In this document: positions 35,958 to 45,800 of the stretch, piece after piece
How positions within the stretch are numbered: position 1 is the first letter of the stretch
How the letters are laid out: every line of letters starts with the position of its first letter
NCBI GenBank assembly: GCA_964647395.1
Contig: CAZYHR010000002.1
Coordinates: forward strand, 25,574 to 89,573
From: Phosphoribacter sp964647395
GTDB lineage: Bacteria > Actinomycetota > Actinomycetes > Actinomycetales > Dermatophilaceae
DNA length: 64,000 bases
Direction: 5' to 3'
Notes under the pieces: model-generated
What the model was told of the DNA's origin: nothing
The model's database searches: none
What the model saw: only the letters and a program-made list of their open reading frames with translations
Position numbers and translations under genes: made by a program

Positions 35958-36881
35958 TCACTCCAGCAGGCCGAGCTCGGTGAACAGCTCGCCGAGCATG
36001 CCCTCGACCCGGATCGAGGTGCCCTCGTCGCCCTGGTGGCTGATCCGCTGCAGCCGGCCCTGGCGCCAGTAGTAGACGTGCGGGCTGATGCCGCCCTGCC
36101 CGGTGCTCTCGCCGCGGGCCAGGTTGAGCAGGCCGCTGATCGCGGCGACGATCTCCGGCCCGGTCGGCACGTGGATCGCCAGCAGCGAGCGGTTCGGCAC
36201 GGCCACCAGCGCGCCGAGCGGAGGCAGTTCGATGCCGAAGTCCTGGGACAGGACCCGTTCGAGCACGAGCAGCCGGCTGGCGTTGAAATAGCCGCCGATG
36301 CTCAGCAGGACCCGGGAGCCCGGCTCGTCGCCGAGGGTCATCGTCTCGTCCGAGCGCAGCCCGGCGAGGTTGCGCAGCGCCTGCTGCCGGACCACCTCCC
36401 AGCCGCCCCAGACGTCGACCTGGTCGGCCTTGCCGGCGGTCTTGACCGTCTCGGGGAAGTCGCGCGCCGGCACGGCCAGCAGGTCATCGGCGAGCGGGAT
36501 CGCCAGGTCGGGCTCGAACGGCAGGTCGCCGCGCTGCCACAACCCGAGGTAGAGGCTGCCGGCCACCTGCTCGGGCGTCTCGACCGGCTCGTGCTCGTGG
36601 GCGAGCAGGATCGCGGCGTGGTGGTCGAGCAGCCGCGGCCAGTCGCGCTCGGGCGCGGCGGCGGCCTGCGCGGAGATGTTGTGCAGCGGGTAGCGCACCC
36701 CACCGATCGCCTCGAGCACGCCCGCGTCGCAGATCGTTTCGACGCCGCGCCGGCGGAAGGCGGCCATCGCCTCGACCCGGAAGCGCTGACCCTGCTCGGC
36801 GTCCAGGGCCGGCAGGTCAGGATCGGGTATGCCGCCCGGTGTCGGCTCGCTGCCGCCGCCCCTGCGCCCGAACCACCCCAT
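35958..36881 (-). CDS. conserved protein of unknown function
   Basis: A 307-residue soluble protein I cannot assign. It opens MGWFGRRGGGSEPTPGGIPD, with a basic/Gly patch, followed by a mixed alpha/beta domain (RYPLHNISAQAAAAPERDWP, LIVLERVLSQDFG-like segment at the middle, and ALVAVPNRSLLAIHVPTGPE near residue 230). No membrane segment or catalytic motif is clear. The start region carries a motif copy (36826-36835). It converges with the lyase operon (34 bp between stops). Confidence 0.7.
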   Translation of the reverse strand: MGWFGRRGGGSEPTPGGIPDPDLPALDAEQGQRFRVEAMAAFRRRGVETICDAGVLEAIGGVRYPLHNISAQAAAAPERDWPRLLDHHAAILLAHEHEPVETPEQVAGSLYLGLWQRGDLPFEPDLAIPLADDLLAVPARDFPETVKTAGKADQVDVWGGWEVVRQQALRNLAGLRSDETMTLGDEPGSRVLLSIGGYFNASRLLVLERVLSQDFGIELPPLGALVAVPNRSLLAIHVPTGPEIVAAISGLLNLARGESTGQGGISPHVYYWRQGRLQRISHQGDEGTSIRVEGMLGELFTELGLLE

Positions 36882-37008
36882 GAACCTCGCCTCCCAGTCG
36901 GTTCCCCCGATGGTAAGCGGGGTGGCGGCCGCCGGACGGCCCCGTTCGCGGTCCGGCTGGCCGGTGGCGGATAATGGTCCTGTCCCGTCTCCCCTGGAAG
37001 CCGTCGTC

Positions 37009-37425
37009 GTGATCCGCTACCTGCCCGTCGTCCTCGAGCTCGGCATCGTCATCTACTGCCTGGTCGACATCTCCCAGGCGGATCGGACCCGGGTGCGCAA
37101 TCTCCCCAAGGGCTGGTGGATCGTCCTGGTCATCGTCGTGCCGCTGCTCGGCGGTCTCGCGTGGCTGCTGGGCGGTCGGCCGCAACGACCGCCGCAGGGC
37201 GGGACCCCGCTGCCCCGCCGGCCCGGTCCGGTGGCCCCCGAGGACGACCCGGAGTTCATCGCCCGTCTGCGCCAGTCCAACAGCGAGCACGAGCACCTGC
37301 TGCGCCAGTGGGAGGACGAGTTGCGCTCCCGCGAGCAGCGGCTGCAGCGCCCGCCGCGCGACGCGCCGCCACCGGACGGCGGCAGCGACGACCCACCGGC
37401 CGGCAGCCCGCCCACCGGCGGCTGA
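37009..37425 (+). CDS. small membrane protein, PLDc_N (cardiolipin synthase N-terminal) type
   Basis: Encodes 138 residues from a GTG at 37009. Two membrane helices (IRYLPVVLELGIVIYCLVDI and GWWIVLVIVVPLLGGLAWLL) bracket SQADRTRVRNLPKGW, the pattern of the PLDc_N domain found alone in many actinobacteria. A Pro-rich, charged C-tail includes a short coiled coil (SNSEHEHLLRQWEDELRSRE). Role unknown; no phospholipase HKD domain is present. Confidence 0.78.
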   Translation: MIRYLPVVLELGIVIYCLVDISQADRTRVRNLPKGWWIVLVIVVPLLGGLAWLLGGRPQRPPQGGTPLPRRPGPVAPEDDPEFIARLRQSNSEHEHLLRQWEDELRSREQRLQRPPRDAPPPDGGSDDPPAGSPPTGG

Positions 37426-37434
37426 GCCGCCAGG

Positions 37435-38268
37435 TCACCAGCGCGACGTGGCAGCGGCCAGCACCTCGCCGAACAGCACCCCCGCGTCGATGTCGTAGCC
37501 GCGCCGGGTGAACCACTCGGCCATGGTCCGCGCGTCCCGCTCGAGGAACTCGAATCCGTGCGGATTGCCGATGACGTCGACGATCTGCGGCCAGTCGATG
37601 AGGACCAGCCGGTCGCCGTCGAGCAGGACGTTGTAGGGCGACAGGTCACCGTGCGCCCAGCCGAGGCCGGCCAGGTGCAGCATCGCGTCCCGCACCTGCT
37701 CGAACAGCCCGGGCAGTGCGCGCCGCTCCGGCCGGCACTGGGCCAGCCGGGGCGCGGCCACCCCGTCGGCGCCGACGAACTCCATGAGCAGTTCGCGGTC
37801 GTCGAGCTGCACGGGATAGGGCACCGGCAGTCCCTGGGCCCACAGTGTCGCGAGGGCGCCGAACTCGGCGCCGGCCCACTGGCCGGCGATGACCTCCTTG
37901 CCGAAGGCGGTGCGGCGGGCCATGGCGCGGTTCTCCCGGGAGCGGCGCACCCGGCGCCCCTCCAGATAGCCGGCGTCCCGGTGGAACAGCCGGTGCTGCG
38001 AGGTGCGGAAGCGCTTGGCCGCCATGATGCTGTCGCGGTCCGGCCGGCCAGGGACCCACCGGTGCACCAGGTGGACGTCGGCCTCCTTGCCGGTCTTGAG
38101 GATGCCGAGGTCGGCGTCGACGGCGCCGAACTCGGTGACGACCCAGCCGGGTCGCGGTGCCGGCCCGTGGGTGGCGCCGTCCCAGCTGGACCAGCGCTCG
38201 CCCTCGGGGGCGGCGTCAGGCAGTGAGTCGAGGGCGAATCGGTTGTCCTCGAAGGGGGTTGCGGGCAT
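37435..38268 (-). CDS. RIO1-family atypical serine kinase
   Basis: A 277-residue protein. The ATP lid region is LGILKTGKEADVHLVHRW, the conserved Lys is in IMAAKRFRT, the catalytic loop is WAHGDLSPYNVLL (H-x-D-x4-N) and the metal Asp is in LVLIDWPQIVDV. Bacterial RIO kinases are poorly understood; eukaryotic ones act in ribosome assembly. It converges with the PLDc_N gene (9 bp) and is divergent from the lipase-CHAT gene across a 283-bp region. Confidence 0.88.
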   Translation of the reverse strand: MPATPFEDNRFALDSLPDAAPEGERWSSWDGATHGPAPRPGWVVTEFGAVDADLGILKTGKEADVHLVHRWVPGRPDRDSIMAAKRFRTSQHRLFHRDAGYLEGRRVRRSRENRAMARRTAFGKEVIAGQWAGAEFGALATLWAQGLPVPYPVQLDDRELLMEFVGADGVAAPRLAQCRPERRALPGLFEQVRDAMLHLAGLGWAHGDLSPYNVLLDGDRLVLIDWPQIVDVIGNPHGFEFLERDARTMAEWFTRRGYDIDAGVLFGEVLAAATSRW

Positions 38269-38352
38269 GAGTGGTCTCCGGAGCGTGAGGGGTGGGGGTG
38301 CGGGAGGCACCCCGGGCAGTGGTGGACATCTCGCGCTCCTTCGCTCGCCGGA

Positions 38353-38405
38353 CCGGTATGCCGCGGCTGCGGCCACCTCGTCGGTCCACCGTGGCGGCAT
38401 ACCGG
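38353..38405. repeat. inverted pair of GGTATGCCGC in a divergent region
   Basis: Arms CCGGTATGCCGC (38353-38364) and GCGGCATACCGG (38394-38405), 12 bp perfect with a 29-bp spacer, lie between the divergent RIO kinase and lipase-CHAT genes. Because both genes read away from it, it is not a terminator of either and may instead bind a protein or be a neutral motif pair. The rest of 38269-38551 shows only the ribosome site AAGGAGG at 38541-38547. Confidence 0.7.
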
Positions 38406-38551
38406 GTCCACCGCAACCGGTTTTCCCTTCTCGGCCCCGCCCGGCCAGGCGGCAGGAAGTATCACCAAAGGGGTGCGCCGCTCCTCCCACTCGCGAGACA
38501 GTGGACCCGTCGCCGTCCCACCGTCAGCGTGGACTCTCCCAAGGAGGCGCC

Positions 38552-41500
38552 GTGCCCGAGAAGCGACTTGCCCGTGGCAGCCTGCGAGTCAACTACCCCG
38601 ACTCGCACACCATGTCCCGCGACCGGCCGGGGTCGCAGGAGCGCGGGCTGGAGGGCGACCTCGTCCACGGTGCCCTGCTGGAAGCGTTGCGGGACACCGG
38701 GTTCCAGGACGTCGAGGAGATCTCGCTCAAACCCAAGCGGACTCGCGGCCTCGACCCGTCAGGCGGCGCCGGCAAACCGCTCACGCTCGACCTGGACGTC
38801 GCCGCCGGGGAGGACGCGGTCGTGCTGGTGGAGCAGGACGGCTGCTACTCGTGGCATCTGCCCAAGAGCGCGACGACCAGGACCCGCCGGCTGCCGGGGG
38901 AGGCGCACACGGCGTCGTTCGAGATCCCGTTGCGGGCCGCCGCCCCGACCCGCCCGCGGGGGCGCGGCGGCGGCCGGGCCGGCGCGATCCGGACCCGCGG
39001 CCTGGTCGGCGACCTGGTCGGTGGGGCGGTGCGGGCGCTGGTGCTCAAGTTCGCCGCGCCCGTGCTCGTCGGCAAGGCGATCGACTTCCTCGAGCGGCAC
39101 GTCGAGCCCGGACTGGTGCACATCGCGGGCGTCGACCCCGCCACCTGGACGCGGGTCGACCGGCTCGAGCAACTCCCGCTGCCGACCGGCCGACCGCTGC
39201 GGATCCTGCTGTTCGTCCACGGCACGTTCTCCTCGACCGTCGGGGCGTTCGGGACCCTCGGTGTCGTCGGCGCCGGGCCCGACTTCCTGCGCGCGGCGGT
39301 GGACCGCTACGACGCGGTCGTCGGCTTCGACCACCCGACCCTGTCGGTCGACCCGCTGGCCAACGCGACCGACCTGCTGCAGCGGGTCCGCGGGGTCACC
39401 GGTGGGGTGACCTTCGACGTCGTGTGCCACAGCCGGGGCGGGCTGACCACCCGATCCTTCGCGGAATACGTGCTGCCCCCGTCCGGCTGGGACGGGCGGG
39501 TCGGCACCGCCGTCTTCGTCGCGGCGACGAACAACGGCACCCACCTGGCCGACCCGCAACGCTGGAACGACCTCATCGACCTGACGACCAACCTCGCGGC
39601 GGTCGGCGCGGGCGCGCTGGTCGCGGTGCCCGGAGCCGGGCCGGTGCTGGCCGGGGTGGCCGGCGCCCTCAAGGGCCTCGGGGCGCTGGTCAAGTACCTC
39701 GCGGCCTACCTGTTCACCGAGGGCGGCGTGCCCGGCCTCGCGGCGATGACCCCGGGCGGCGCGTTCGTCACGGGGATCAACCAGACCCAGCCGGGACAGC
39801 CCGGGCCCGGCGCCGCGTGGCACGTCGTGCAGTCCAACTTCCACGTCACCCTGCTGGACGACAGCCACCGGCCGCCGCAGTTCCCCAAGGAACTCGCGGT
39901 GCGCCTGGCCGAGGGTCTGGTCGATCAGGTCTTCAAGGGCGACAACGACCTGGTTGTCGACTGCGCGTCCATGGGCTCGATCGACGCGGCGGCCGGCGGC
40001 GGATTCGTCGCCAGCACCTACGACTTCGGCACCAACGACGTCGTCTATCACGGCAACTACTTCGACCAGGCCGACTTCGTCGGCGCGCTGGGCGACATGC
40101 TGTTCGGCGGCGAGGCGACGGCGGCACCGACGATCGACCGCGGGGACTTCGATCTGCCCACCCCGGTCACCCCGGCCGGCTCGCCCCCGGAGTCGACGCC
40201 GGACGAGGTCGACCCGGGCCGGCGCAGGCCCGCCAAGGGTGGCGGCGCGGGCGGGGTCCGGTCGCGCGGCATCACCTGGGCCGGGGCGGCCGACCAGCCG
40301 GTGACCACCACTGCGGGCGACTTCGCCGACCCGGGTGAGCCGGCGACCGCCGGGGCCGACCCCGATGAGCCGGTGACCGGCACCGCCGACGAGCCGGTCA
40401 CTGCTGCCGCCGACGAGCCGGCGCAGGCCCATCTACTCGCCGAGATGCCCGATCGTCCGGTCGTGGGCCGGCCGGCCTCGCTGCGAGTGGCCTTGTCCCG
40501 CAAGGAGATCGCCTCGGTGGTGAGCGCCCCCGCGACGGGCCGGGCGACGATCATGGGGATGCCCGGCCGGGTCCTCGACGTCCGGGTGCTGCCGAAGAAG
40601 AACTGCTCGATCCAGGGCGACGACGAGGGCTCCTTCACGCTGCCCACCGGCAGCGGCACCTCCGAGCTGCGCTTCGACGTGGTGCCCCGGGACGCCGGGC
40701 CGCTCGTCGTCACGGTCCTCGTCGAGGCCGGTGGCTATCCGCTGGCCCGGCTCACCGTGCAGGCGACAGCCACCGCGAAGGCACCGAAGGCCGGCGGGCG
40801 GACCTCGGCGCGGGCGACCGCGGTGGCCGACCCGGCCGCGGACGCCCCGGGCCTGGCGTCGGCGCTGTGGCTGCAGATCGAGCCGGTCGAACGCGACCAG
40901 GGCACCACCTTCGTCTACACGGTCAAGTCCGAGAAGCTGGGCCTGCTCGAGCGATTCGAGTCCGCGCCGCTCAAGGACATCGAGGGCTTCGTCGTCGAGC
41001 TGTTCCGCGACCTGAGCCGGTCCTTCGACGACCACGGCACCGGCAAGGCCTTCGTCACGGCGCTGCAGGACCGTGGGGCGCAGCTGTTCGACGAGCTGTT
41101 CCCGGAACCGCTGCGGGCGCTGCTGTGGCAGCACCGGGCCGAACTGGGCCAGATCTGGCTGCTCGCCGACGAGCCCTACCTGCCGTGGGAACTCGTGCAC
41201 CTCAAGCCCGCGAAGGGGCGCCGGCCACGCACGCCGTGGTTCCTCGGCCAGCTCGGGCTGGTGCGCTCGCAGTACGGCGCCTTCCCGCCCCGGGTGCTGT
41301 TGGCCCGGCCGGGCCGGGTGCGGTCGCTGTGCCCGGACTACCTGGATTCCCGGTGGCGGCTGGAGGAGTCCGCGGCCGAGGCGGCATACCTCAAGGATCG
41401 GTTCGGCGCCGAGCCGGTCGCCGCGACCGAGCGTGACGTGCTGGCCCTGCTGCGCAAGGGCGACTTCGACCTGCTGCACTTCTCCGGTCACGGCCTGTGC

Positions 41501-41932
41501 GATCCCGGCGACGTCGCCTCGGCCAAGATCATGCTCGCCGGCCGCAAGGGCCGCGGCGGCGCGGTCACCCCGCAGTATCTGTCGGCCACCACGGTGAGCC
41601 AGAACGTCGACTACACCAAGAGCGAGAACCGGCCGGTCGTCGTGCTCAACGCCTGCCAGACCGCCCGGGGCGGCCAGCAGCTGTCCAGCCTGGGCGGCTT
41701 CGCCCGCGCCTTCCTCGAGGCCGGTGCCGGGGCCTACGTGTCGACCCTGTGGTCGGTGCGCCAGGAGCCGGCCCGCGACTTCGTCGAGACCTTCTACGAC
41801 CGGCTGCTCGGCGGAGCCACGGTCGGCGAGGCGTCGGTGGCCGCGCGTGAGGCGGCGCGGGCTGCCGGGGATGCCTCGTGGCTGGCCTACGCCGTCTACG
41901 CCAGGCCCGACGCGATCCTGCAGACGACCTGA
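38552..41932 (+). CDS. lipase-like alpha/beta hydrolase fused to a CHAT protease
   Basis: Encodes 1126 residues from a GTG at 38552, chosen for AAGGAGG 5 bp upstream. Residues 1-110: unknown domain. ~150-185: hydrophobic helix region. ~215-500: alpha/beta hydrolase with HG oxyanion (LLFVHGTFSSTVGAFG, His223) and nucleophile elbow VCHSRGG with Ser294; the first Gly of GxSxG is Cys. A long hydrophobic stretch (~343-390) suggests membrane contact. ~530-625: linker with five DEPVT/DEPAT-like repeats. ~626-735: beta-rich domain. ~765-1126: CHAT domain with His980 (HFSGHGLCD) and Cys1035 (VVLNACQTA). CHAT domains are caspase-like proteases, often regulatory. Forms an operon with the metacaspase gene. 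Likely a conflict, cell-death or signalling module; its target is unknown. Confidence 0.87.
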   Translation: MPEKRLARGSLRVNYPDSHTMSRDRPGSQERGLEGDLVHGALLEALRDTGFQDVEEISLKPKRTRGLDPSGGAGKPLTLDLDVAAGEDAVVLVEQDGCYSWHLPKSATTRTRRLPGEAHTASFEIPLRAAAPTRPRGRGGGRAGAIRTRGLVGDLVGGAVRALVLKFAAPVLVGKAIDFLERHVEPGLVHIAGVDPATWTRVDRLEQLPLPTGRPLRILLFVHGTFSSTVGAFGTLGVVGAGPDFLRAAVDRYDAVVGFDHPTLSVDPLANATDLLQRVRGVTGGVTFDVVCHSRGGLTTRSFAEYVLPPSGWDGRVGTAVFVAATNNGTHLADPQRWNDLIDLTTNLAAVGAGALVAVPGAGPVLAGVAGALKGLGALVKYLAAYLFTEGGVPGLAAMTPGGAFVTGINQTQPGQPGPGAAWHVVQSNFHVTLLDDSHRPPQFPKELAVRLAEGLVDQVFKGDNDLVVDCASMGSIDAAAGGGFVASTYDFGTNDVVYHGNYFDQADFVGALGDMLFGGEATAAPTIDRGDFDLPTPVTPAGSPPESTPDEVDPGRRRPAKGGGAGGVRSRGITWAGAADQPVTTTAGDFADPGEPATAGADPDEPVTGTADEPVTAAADEPAQAHLLAEMPDRPVVGRPASLRVALSRKEIASVVSAPATGRATIMGMPGRVLDVRVLPKKNCSIQGDDEGSFTLPTGSGTSELRFDVVPRDAGPLVVTVLVEAGGYPLARLTVQATATAKAPKAGGRTSARATAVADPAADAPGLASALWLQIEPVERDQGTTFVYTVKSEKLGLLERFESAPLKDIEGFVVELFRDLSRSFDDHGTGKAFVTALQDRGAQLFDELFPEPLRALLWQHRAELGQIWLLADEPYLPWELVHLKPAKGRRPRTPWFLGQLGLVRSQYGAFPPRVLLARPGRVRSLCPDYLDSRWRLEESAAEAAYLKDRFGAEPVAATERDVLALLRKGDFDLLHFSGHGLCDPGDVASAKIMLAGRKGRGGAVTPQYLSATTVSQNVDYTKSENRPVVVLNACQTARGGQQLSSLGGFARAFLEAGAGAYVSTLWSVRQEPARDFVETFYDRLLGGATVGEASVAAREAARAAGDASWLAYAVYARPDAILQTT

Positions 41933-41974
41933 AAACCCTTACCCCCCAAGACGATCGACAGGAGTTGCGGCATC

Positions 41975-42805
41975 ATGGCCAAGCGTGCGGTGTGCGTCGG
42001 GATCAACGAGTTCGCCAACCTGCCCCGGGCCGACTGGCTCTATGGCTGCGTCAACGACGCCCAGGACATGTCGGCGATGCTGCGCAAGCGCGGGTTCCCC
42101 ACCAAGGCCATCACCGTGCTCACCGACTCGGCGGCCACCAAGGCGGCGATCATGGCGGCCCTGGACGCGATGGTGGCCGGCGCCCAGGCCGGTGACCAGC
42201 TGGTCTTCTCGCTGTCCTCGCACGGCACCCAGGTGCCGGACACCAGCGGTGACGAGGTCGACCGGGCCGACGAGTGCTTCGTCTGCTACGACATCCGCCA
42301 GGAGGGTGGCCAGTGGTCACCCGACACCGTCATCCTCGACGACGAACTGCGCGACCTGTTCGCCCGGGTGCCCAAGGGGGTGGTCCTGGAGGTCTTCCTG
42401 GACACCTGCCACTCGGGCACCGGGTTGAAGTCGGAGGACCTGCTCTCGGGGCGCCGGCCCCGCTTCCTGCCGCCGCCGACGGTGCGCGGGCTGCGGGCGG
42501 TCGCCGGCGCGGCCGCGAGCCGCACCGTCACGGACGCGGTCAAGGGCCTGCCGGCGGCCAACCGCCCGATCCTCTACGCCGGCTGCCGGTCCGACCAGAC
42601 CTCGGCCGACGCGACCTTCGAGGGCCGGTCCAACGGCGCGTTCACCTACTACCTGCTCCAGGCGCTGGCCCAGGACGCCACCCGGCCGCGCAGCGAGATC
42701 CACCAGGCGCTGACCGCCAGCCTGCGGGCGGCGGAGTTCTCCCAGCGCCCGACCCTCGAGGCCGCGCCGAAGGCGAAGAAGACGCCGGTCGGCGAGCCCT
42801 GGTGA
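41975..42805 (+). CDS. metacaspase-like caspase family protein (C14)
   Basis: A 276-residue protein opening MAKRAVCVGINEFANLPRAD, as in bacterial metacaspases. The catalytic dyad is His83 (SLSSHGTQVPDT) and Cys145 (FLDTCHSGTG); the acidic S1-pocket residues DSGDEVDRADECFVCYD type follow the His. Near the end are AGCRSDQTSADATFEGRSNG and FTYYLLQAL. Metacaspases cut after Arg or Lys, often Ca2+-dependent. No prodomain or signal peptide. It starts 42 bp after the lipase-CHAT gene with GGAG upstream, so both are probably made from one transcript. The pair implies a protease cascade or cleavage of a shared partner. Confidence 0.9.
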   Translation: MAKRAVCVGINEFANLPRADWLYGCVNDAQDMSAMLRKRGFPTKAITVLTDSAATKAAIMAALDAMVAGAQAGDQLVFSLSSHGTQVPDTSGDEVDRADECFVCYDIRQEGGQWSPDTVILDDELRDLFARVPKGVVLEVFLDTCHSGTGLKSEDLLSGRRPRFLPPPTVRGLRAVAGAAASRTVTDAVKGLPAANRPILYAGCRSDQTSADATFEGRSNGAFTYYLLQALAQDATRPRSEIHQALTASLRAAEFSQRPTLEAAPKAKKTPVGEPW

Positions 42806-42847
42806 GCCGCCCACCGCGGCGCCCGGTCCGGTGATCCGGGGCGGCCG

Positions 42848-42868
42848 GGCACCCGCGGCCCGGGTGCC
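42848..42868 (+). terminator. short hairpin after metacaspase
   Basis: GGCACCCG / CGGGTGCC, 8-bp stem with a 5-base loop, 42 bp after the metacaspase stop and 21 bp before the convergent ABC exporter stop. It could serve both directions. No T tract is present. Confidence 0.55.
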
Positions 42869-42889
42869 TCCGCACCCGAGCGGCGGGGA

Positions 42890-45800
42890 TCAGCCGGCCA
42901 GGTGACCCCACGCGGGGGCCAGCGCCGACCAGGGACCGACGGCGGCCACCCGGCCCTCTTCGAGGACGACCACCCGGTCGGCCCGAGCCAGTGCGGCGCG
43001 CTTGGACGTGGCGCCCACGACGGTGGCCGACCGCTCGCGCAAGGCGTGCCACAGCTCGATCTCGGTGCGGGCGTCGAGGGCGCTGGACACGTCGTCGGCG
43101 AGCAGCAGCTCGGCGTCGGCGGCCAGGGCCCGGGCCAGCGCCAGCCGCTGCACCTGGCCGCCGGACAATCGCACGCCGCGGTGCCCGACCAGCGCCGTGG
43201 CGCCACCGGCCGACTCGACGTCGAGCTGCAGCCGGGCATCGGAGACCGGCCCGGCGAAGTCGCGGCCGAAACCGAGCTGGACGTTCTCGGCGAAGGTGCC
43301 GGAGAGCACCCGCGGCACCTGAGCGACATAGGCCACCTGCCCGGGGCGCAGGAACACCTCGGCGTCGTCGACCTCGGTGTCGTTCCAGCGCAGCGATCCG
43401 GTGTAGTCGGTGAGGCCGGCCAGGGTGCGCAGCAGTGTCGACTTGCCCGAGCCCACCTGCCCGAGCAGCAACACGAGCTCGCCGCGCTCGATCGTCAGGT
43501 CGACGTCCTCCAGGCCGATCGTGCCGTCCTCGTGCACCGCGGTGAGGGTGGTGAGGCAGAGCCGTTGCAGCGGCACCCGATCGACCTCGGGCGGCGGTGG
43601 CGCGGCCCCGGTGAGCAGGTCGACGCCCGGGGGCAGGTGCATGAGGTCGACTCCACCGGCCATCCGGCTGGTCGCCGTCTGCCAGGACCGGGTGCCCGGC
43701 GCCTCGGTGACCACCGCGCTCGCCACCCGCCCGAACCATTCGAAGCCGTTGACCGCGTTGACGACGAGCAGGGCGGTGGCCAGGCCCCACAGGTCGGCGA
43801 GCACGGCGGCCCAGGCCGCGACGGCGCCGACCCGGACCATGACACCGGGGACCCCCTCGAGCACGGCCTGCACCCGGTGCTCGCGGACCGCCGCTTCGAC
43901 CCGGCCATGGTCGACCCGGCGCAGATGCCGGGCGGCCTCGGGCGTGCCGGCGGCCAGCTTGACCGTCTGGGCCGACTCGAGCGTGGACACCAGGGCCCGG
44001 CCGAAACGCGCCCGCGCCGCCGCTGCCACCGTCGCCGATCGGCCGGCGATCGGCCGGCCGATGAAGGAGGTGACCGACGCGGCGAGCATGACGGCGAGCA
44101 GCACCAGACCGGCCAGCACCGAGCGTGCCACCAGCGCCGTGACCGCCACGACGGCCAGCCCGTTGACGAAGTCGACCCAACGGTCGGCGTAGCGGGCGTA
44201 GCGATCGGAGTCCATCGCCCGCGCGACGACCTCGCCGGCCGGGACCTTCTCCAGCCGATGCGTGCGGGTCTGCCCGACCAGGACGTTGAGCCGCACCCGC
44301 AGCAGGGCCTCGACCCACCAGCGCGGATAGCGGGAGATCGCCTCGGCGAGCAGCACCGGCCCGGCCAGGACGGCGACCACCGTCGCGACACCCCACCTCC
44401 ACGGGTCGTGGCCGGCTCCGACCGCCTCGACGGTGTGGCCCCACATGAGCCCGGTGATCGCGCCCATCGCGCCGGTGAGCGAGAAGAGCAGGAACAGGCC
44501 CACCGCCAGCAGACCCCAGGTCGGGCGCACCGCCACCAGGCTGAGCACGCCGCGTGCCAGCGACGGCCCGGGTCCGGTCGCCGGGCGCTCCGGCACCGGC
44601 CCGCGCCGCCGGACCGTGCCGACGGCGAGCTCGCCGTCCGTCCCGGCCGCGGGGCGGTCGCCCGGTCGGTATGCCGCGTCGGCGCCGTCCGGCGTCCTCT
44701 CCGGCTGCGGGTCGGCGCGGGGTGCGGGCCCGGCCCGCACCCCGTCGAGCCGGCCCTGGGCGTCGTGGCCGGCCGAGGTGAGCAGGTCGCGGAACGGCCC
44801 CGGCTGCCCGGCCAGCTCGACCTGGGGCCCGAACTGGCGCAACCGTCCGGCGCTGAGCACCGCGACCAGGTCGGCCCGGCCGATCGTCGAGAGCCGGTGC
44901 GCGACGAGGATGCCGGTGCGTCCGCGCAGCAACCGGTCGGCGGCGGCGACCACCCGGGCCTCGGTCAGCGGGTCCATCCGCGCGGTGGCCTCGTCGAGCA
45001 CGACCATGCGGACGTCGCGGATGAGCAGGCGGGCGAAGGCGACGAGCTGCTCCTCACCGGCCGACAGGGTGGTGCCCCCGGGCCCGAGCATGGTGTCCAG
45101 ACCCTCGTCGAGGCCCTCGACCCACTCGGTGAGCCCGAGTTCCGCGACGACGGCCTCGACCCGGGCCCGCGGCCGGTCGGCGAACATCGTGATGTTGTCG
45201 TGCAGCGACCCCGCGAGGATGTCGGTGCGCTGGGTGACCACGCCGACCGCCCGGCGCAGGCCCTGCAGGTCGAGGTCGAGGACATCCACCCCGCCGACGA
45301 GCACGCTGCCCGGCGCCGGCTCGACCGCCCGGGGGACCAGCGAGGCGAGGGTCGACTTGCCCGACCCGGTGCGCCCGACGAGGGCCAGGGTCTGCCCCGC
45401 CGGCACCGTGAGGGTGACCCCGGCGAGCGCGAAGGTGCCCTCGGGGTAGGCGAAGTGCAGGTCCTGGAAGTGCAGCTCGAGCGGGCCGTCGGGCAGCGGC
45501 GCGCCGCCGGTGGGCTCGGGCGTGAGGGTGAGCATCTCGCGCAGCCGCAGCACCGCGCCGAGCCCGGCCTGCAGGTCGGGCAGCTGTTGGGCGACGTGCC
45601 CGACGATGCCGACGAAGCCGCTCGTGACGAGGAAGAGCGTGACCAGCTGAGCCACCGAGACCCCACCGCCGACGGCGGCGGCGACCCCGAGGATCGCGAC
45701 GCCGGCCAGCAGCGCGTTGAGCAGCAGCACCGCGCGCAGCAGGATCCGTCGCTCGACCAGGACCACCGCGAGGAAGCGCTCGTGGACGATCGAGGAGAGC

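Noticed and set aside
36961..37008. A possible small gene or start upstream of the PLDc_N protein.
   Set aside because: The frame is open from 36829 but overlaps the minus-strand hypothetical gene and has no ribosome site; the hydrophobic start at 37009 fits the family.
38003..38551. N-terminal extension of the lipase-CHAT frame to 38003.
   Set aside because: It overlaps the RIO kinase gene antisense and the intergenic motif pair; a good ribosome site precedes the GTG at 38552.
38552..42805. Lipase-CHAT/metacaspase pair as part of a type III-E CRISPR (Craspase) system.
   Set aside because: No gRAMP/Cas7-11, TPR repeats, Cas1 or repeat array is present; only the CHAT fold is shared.
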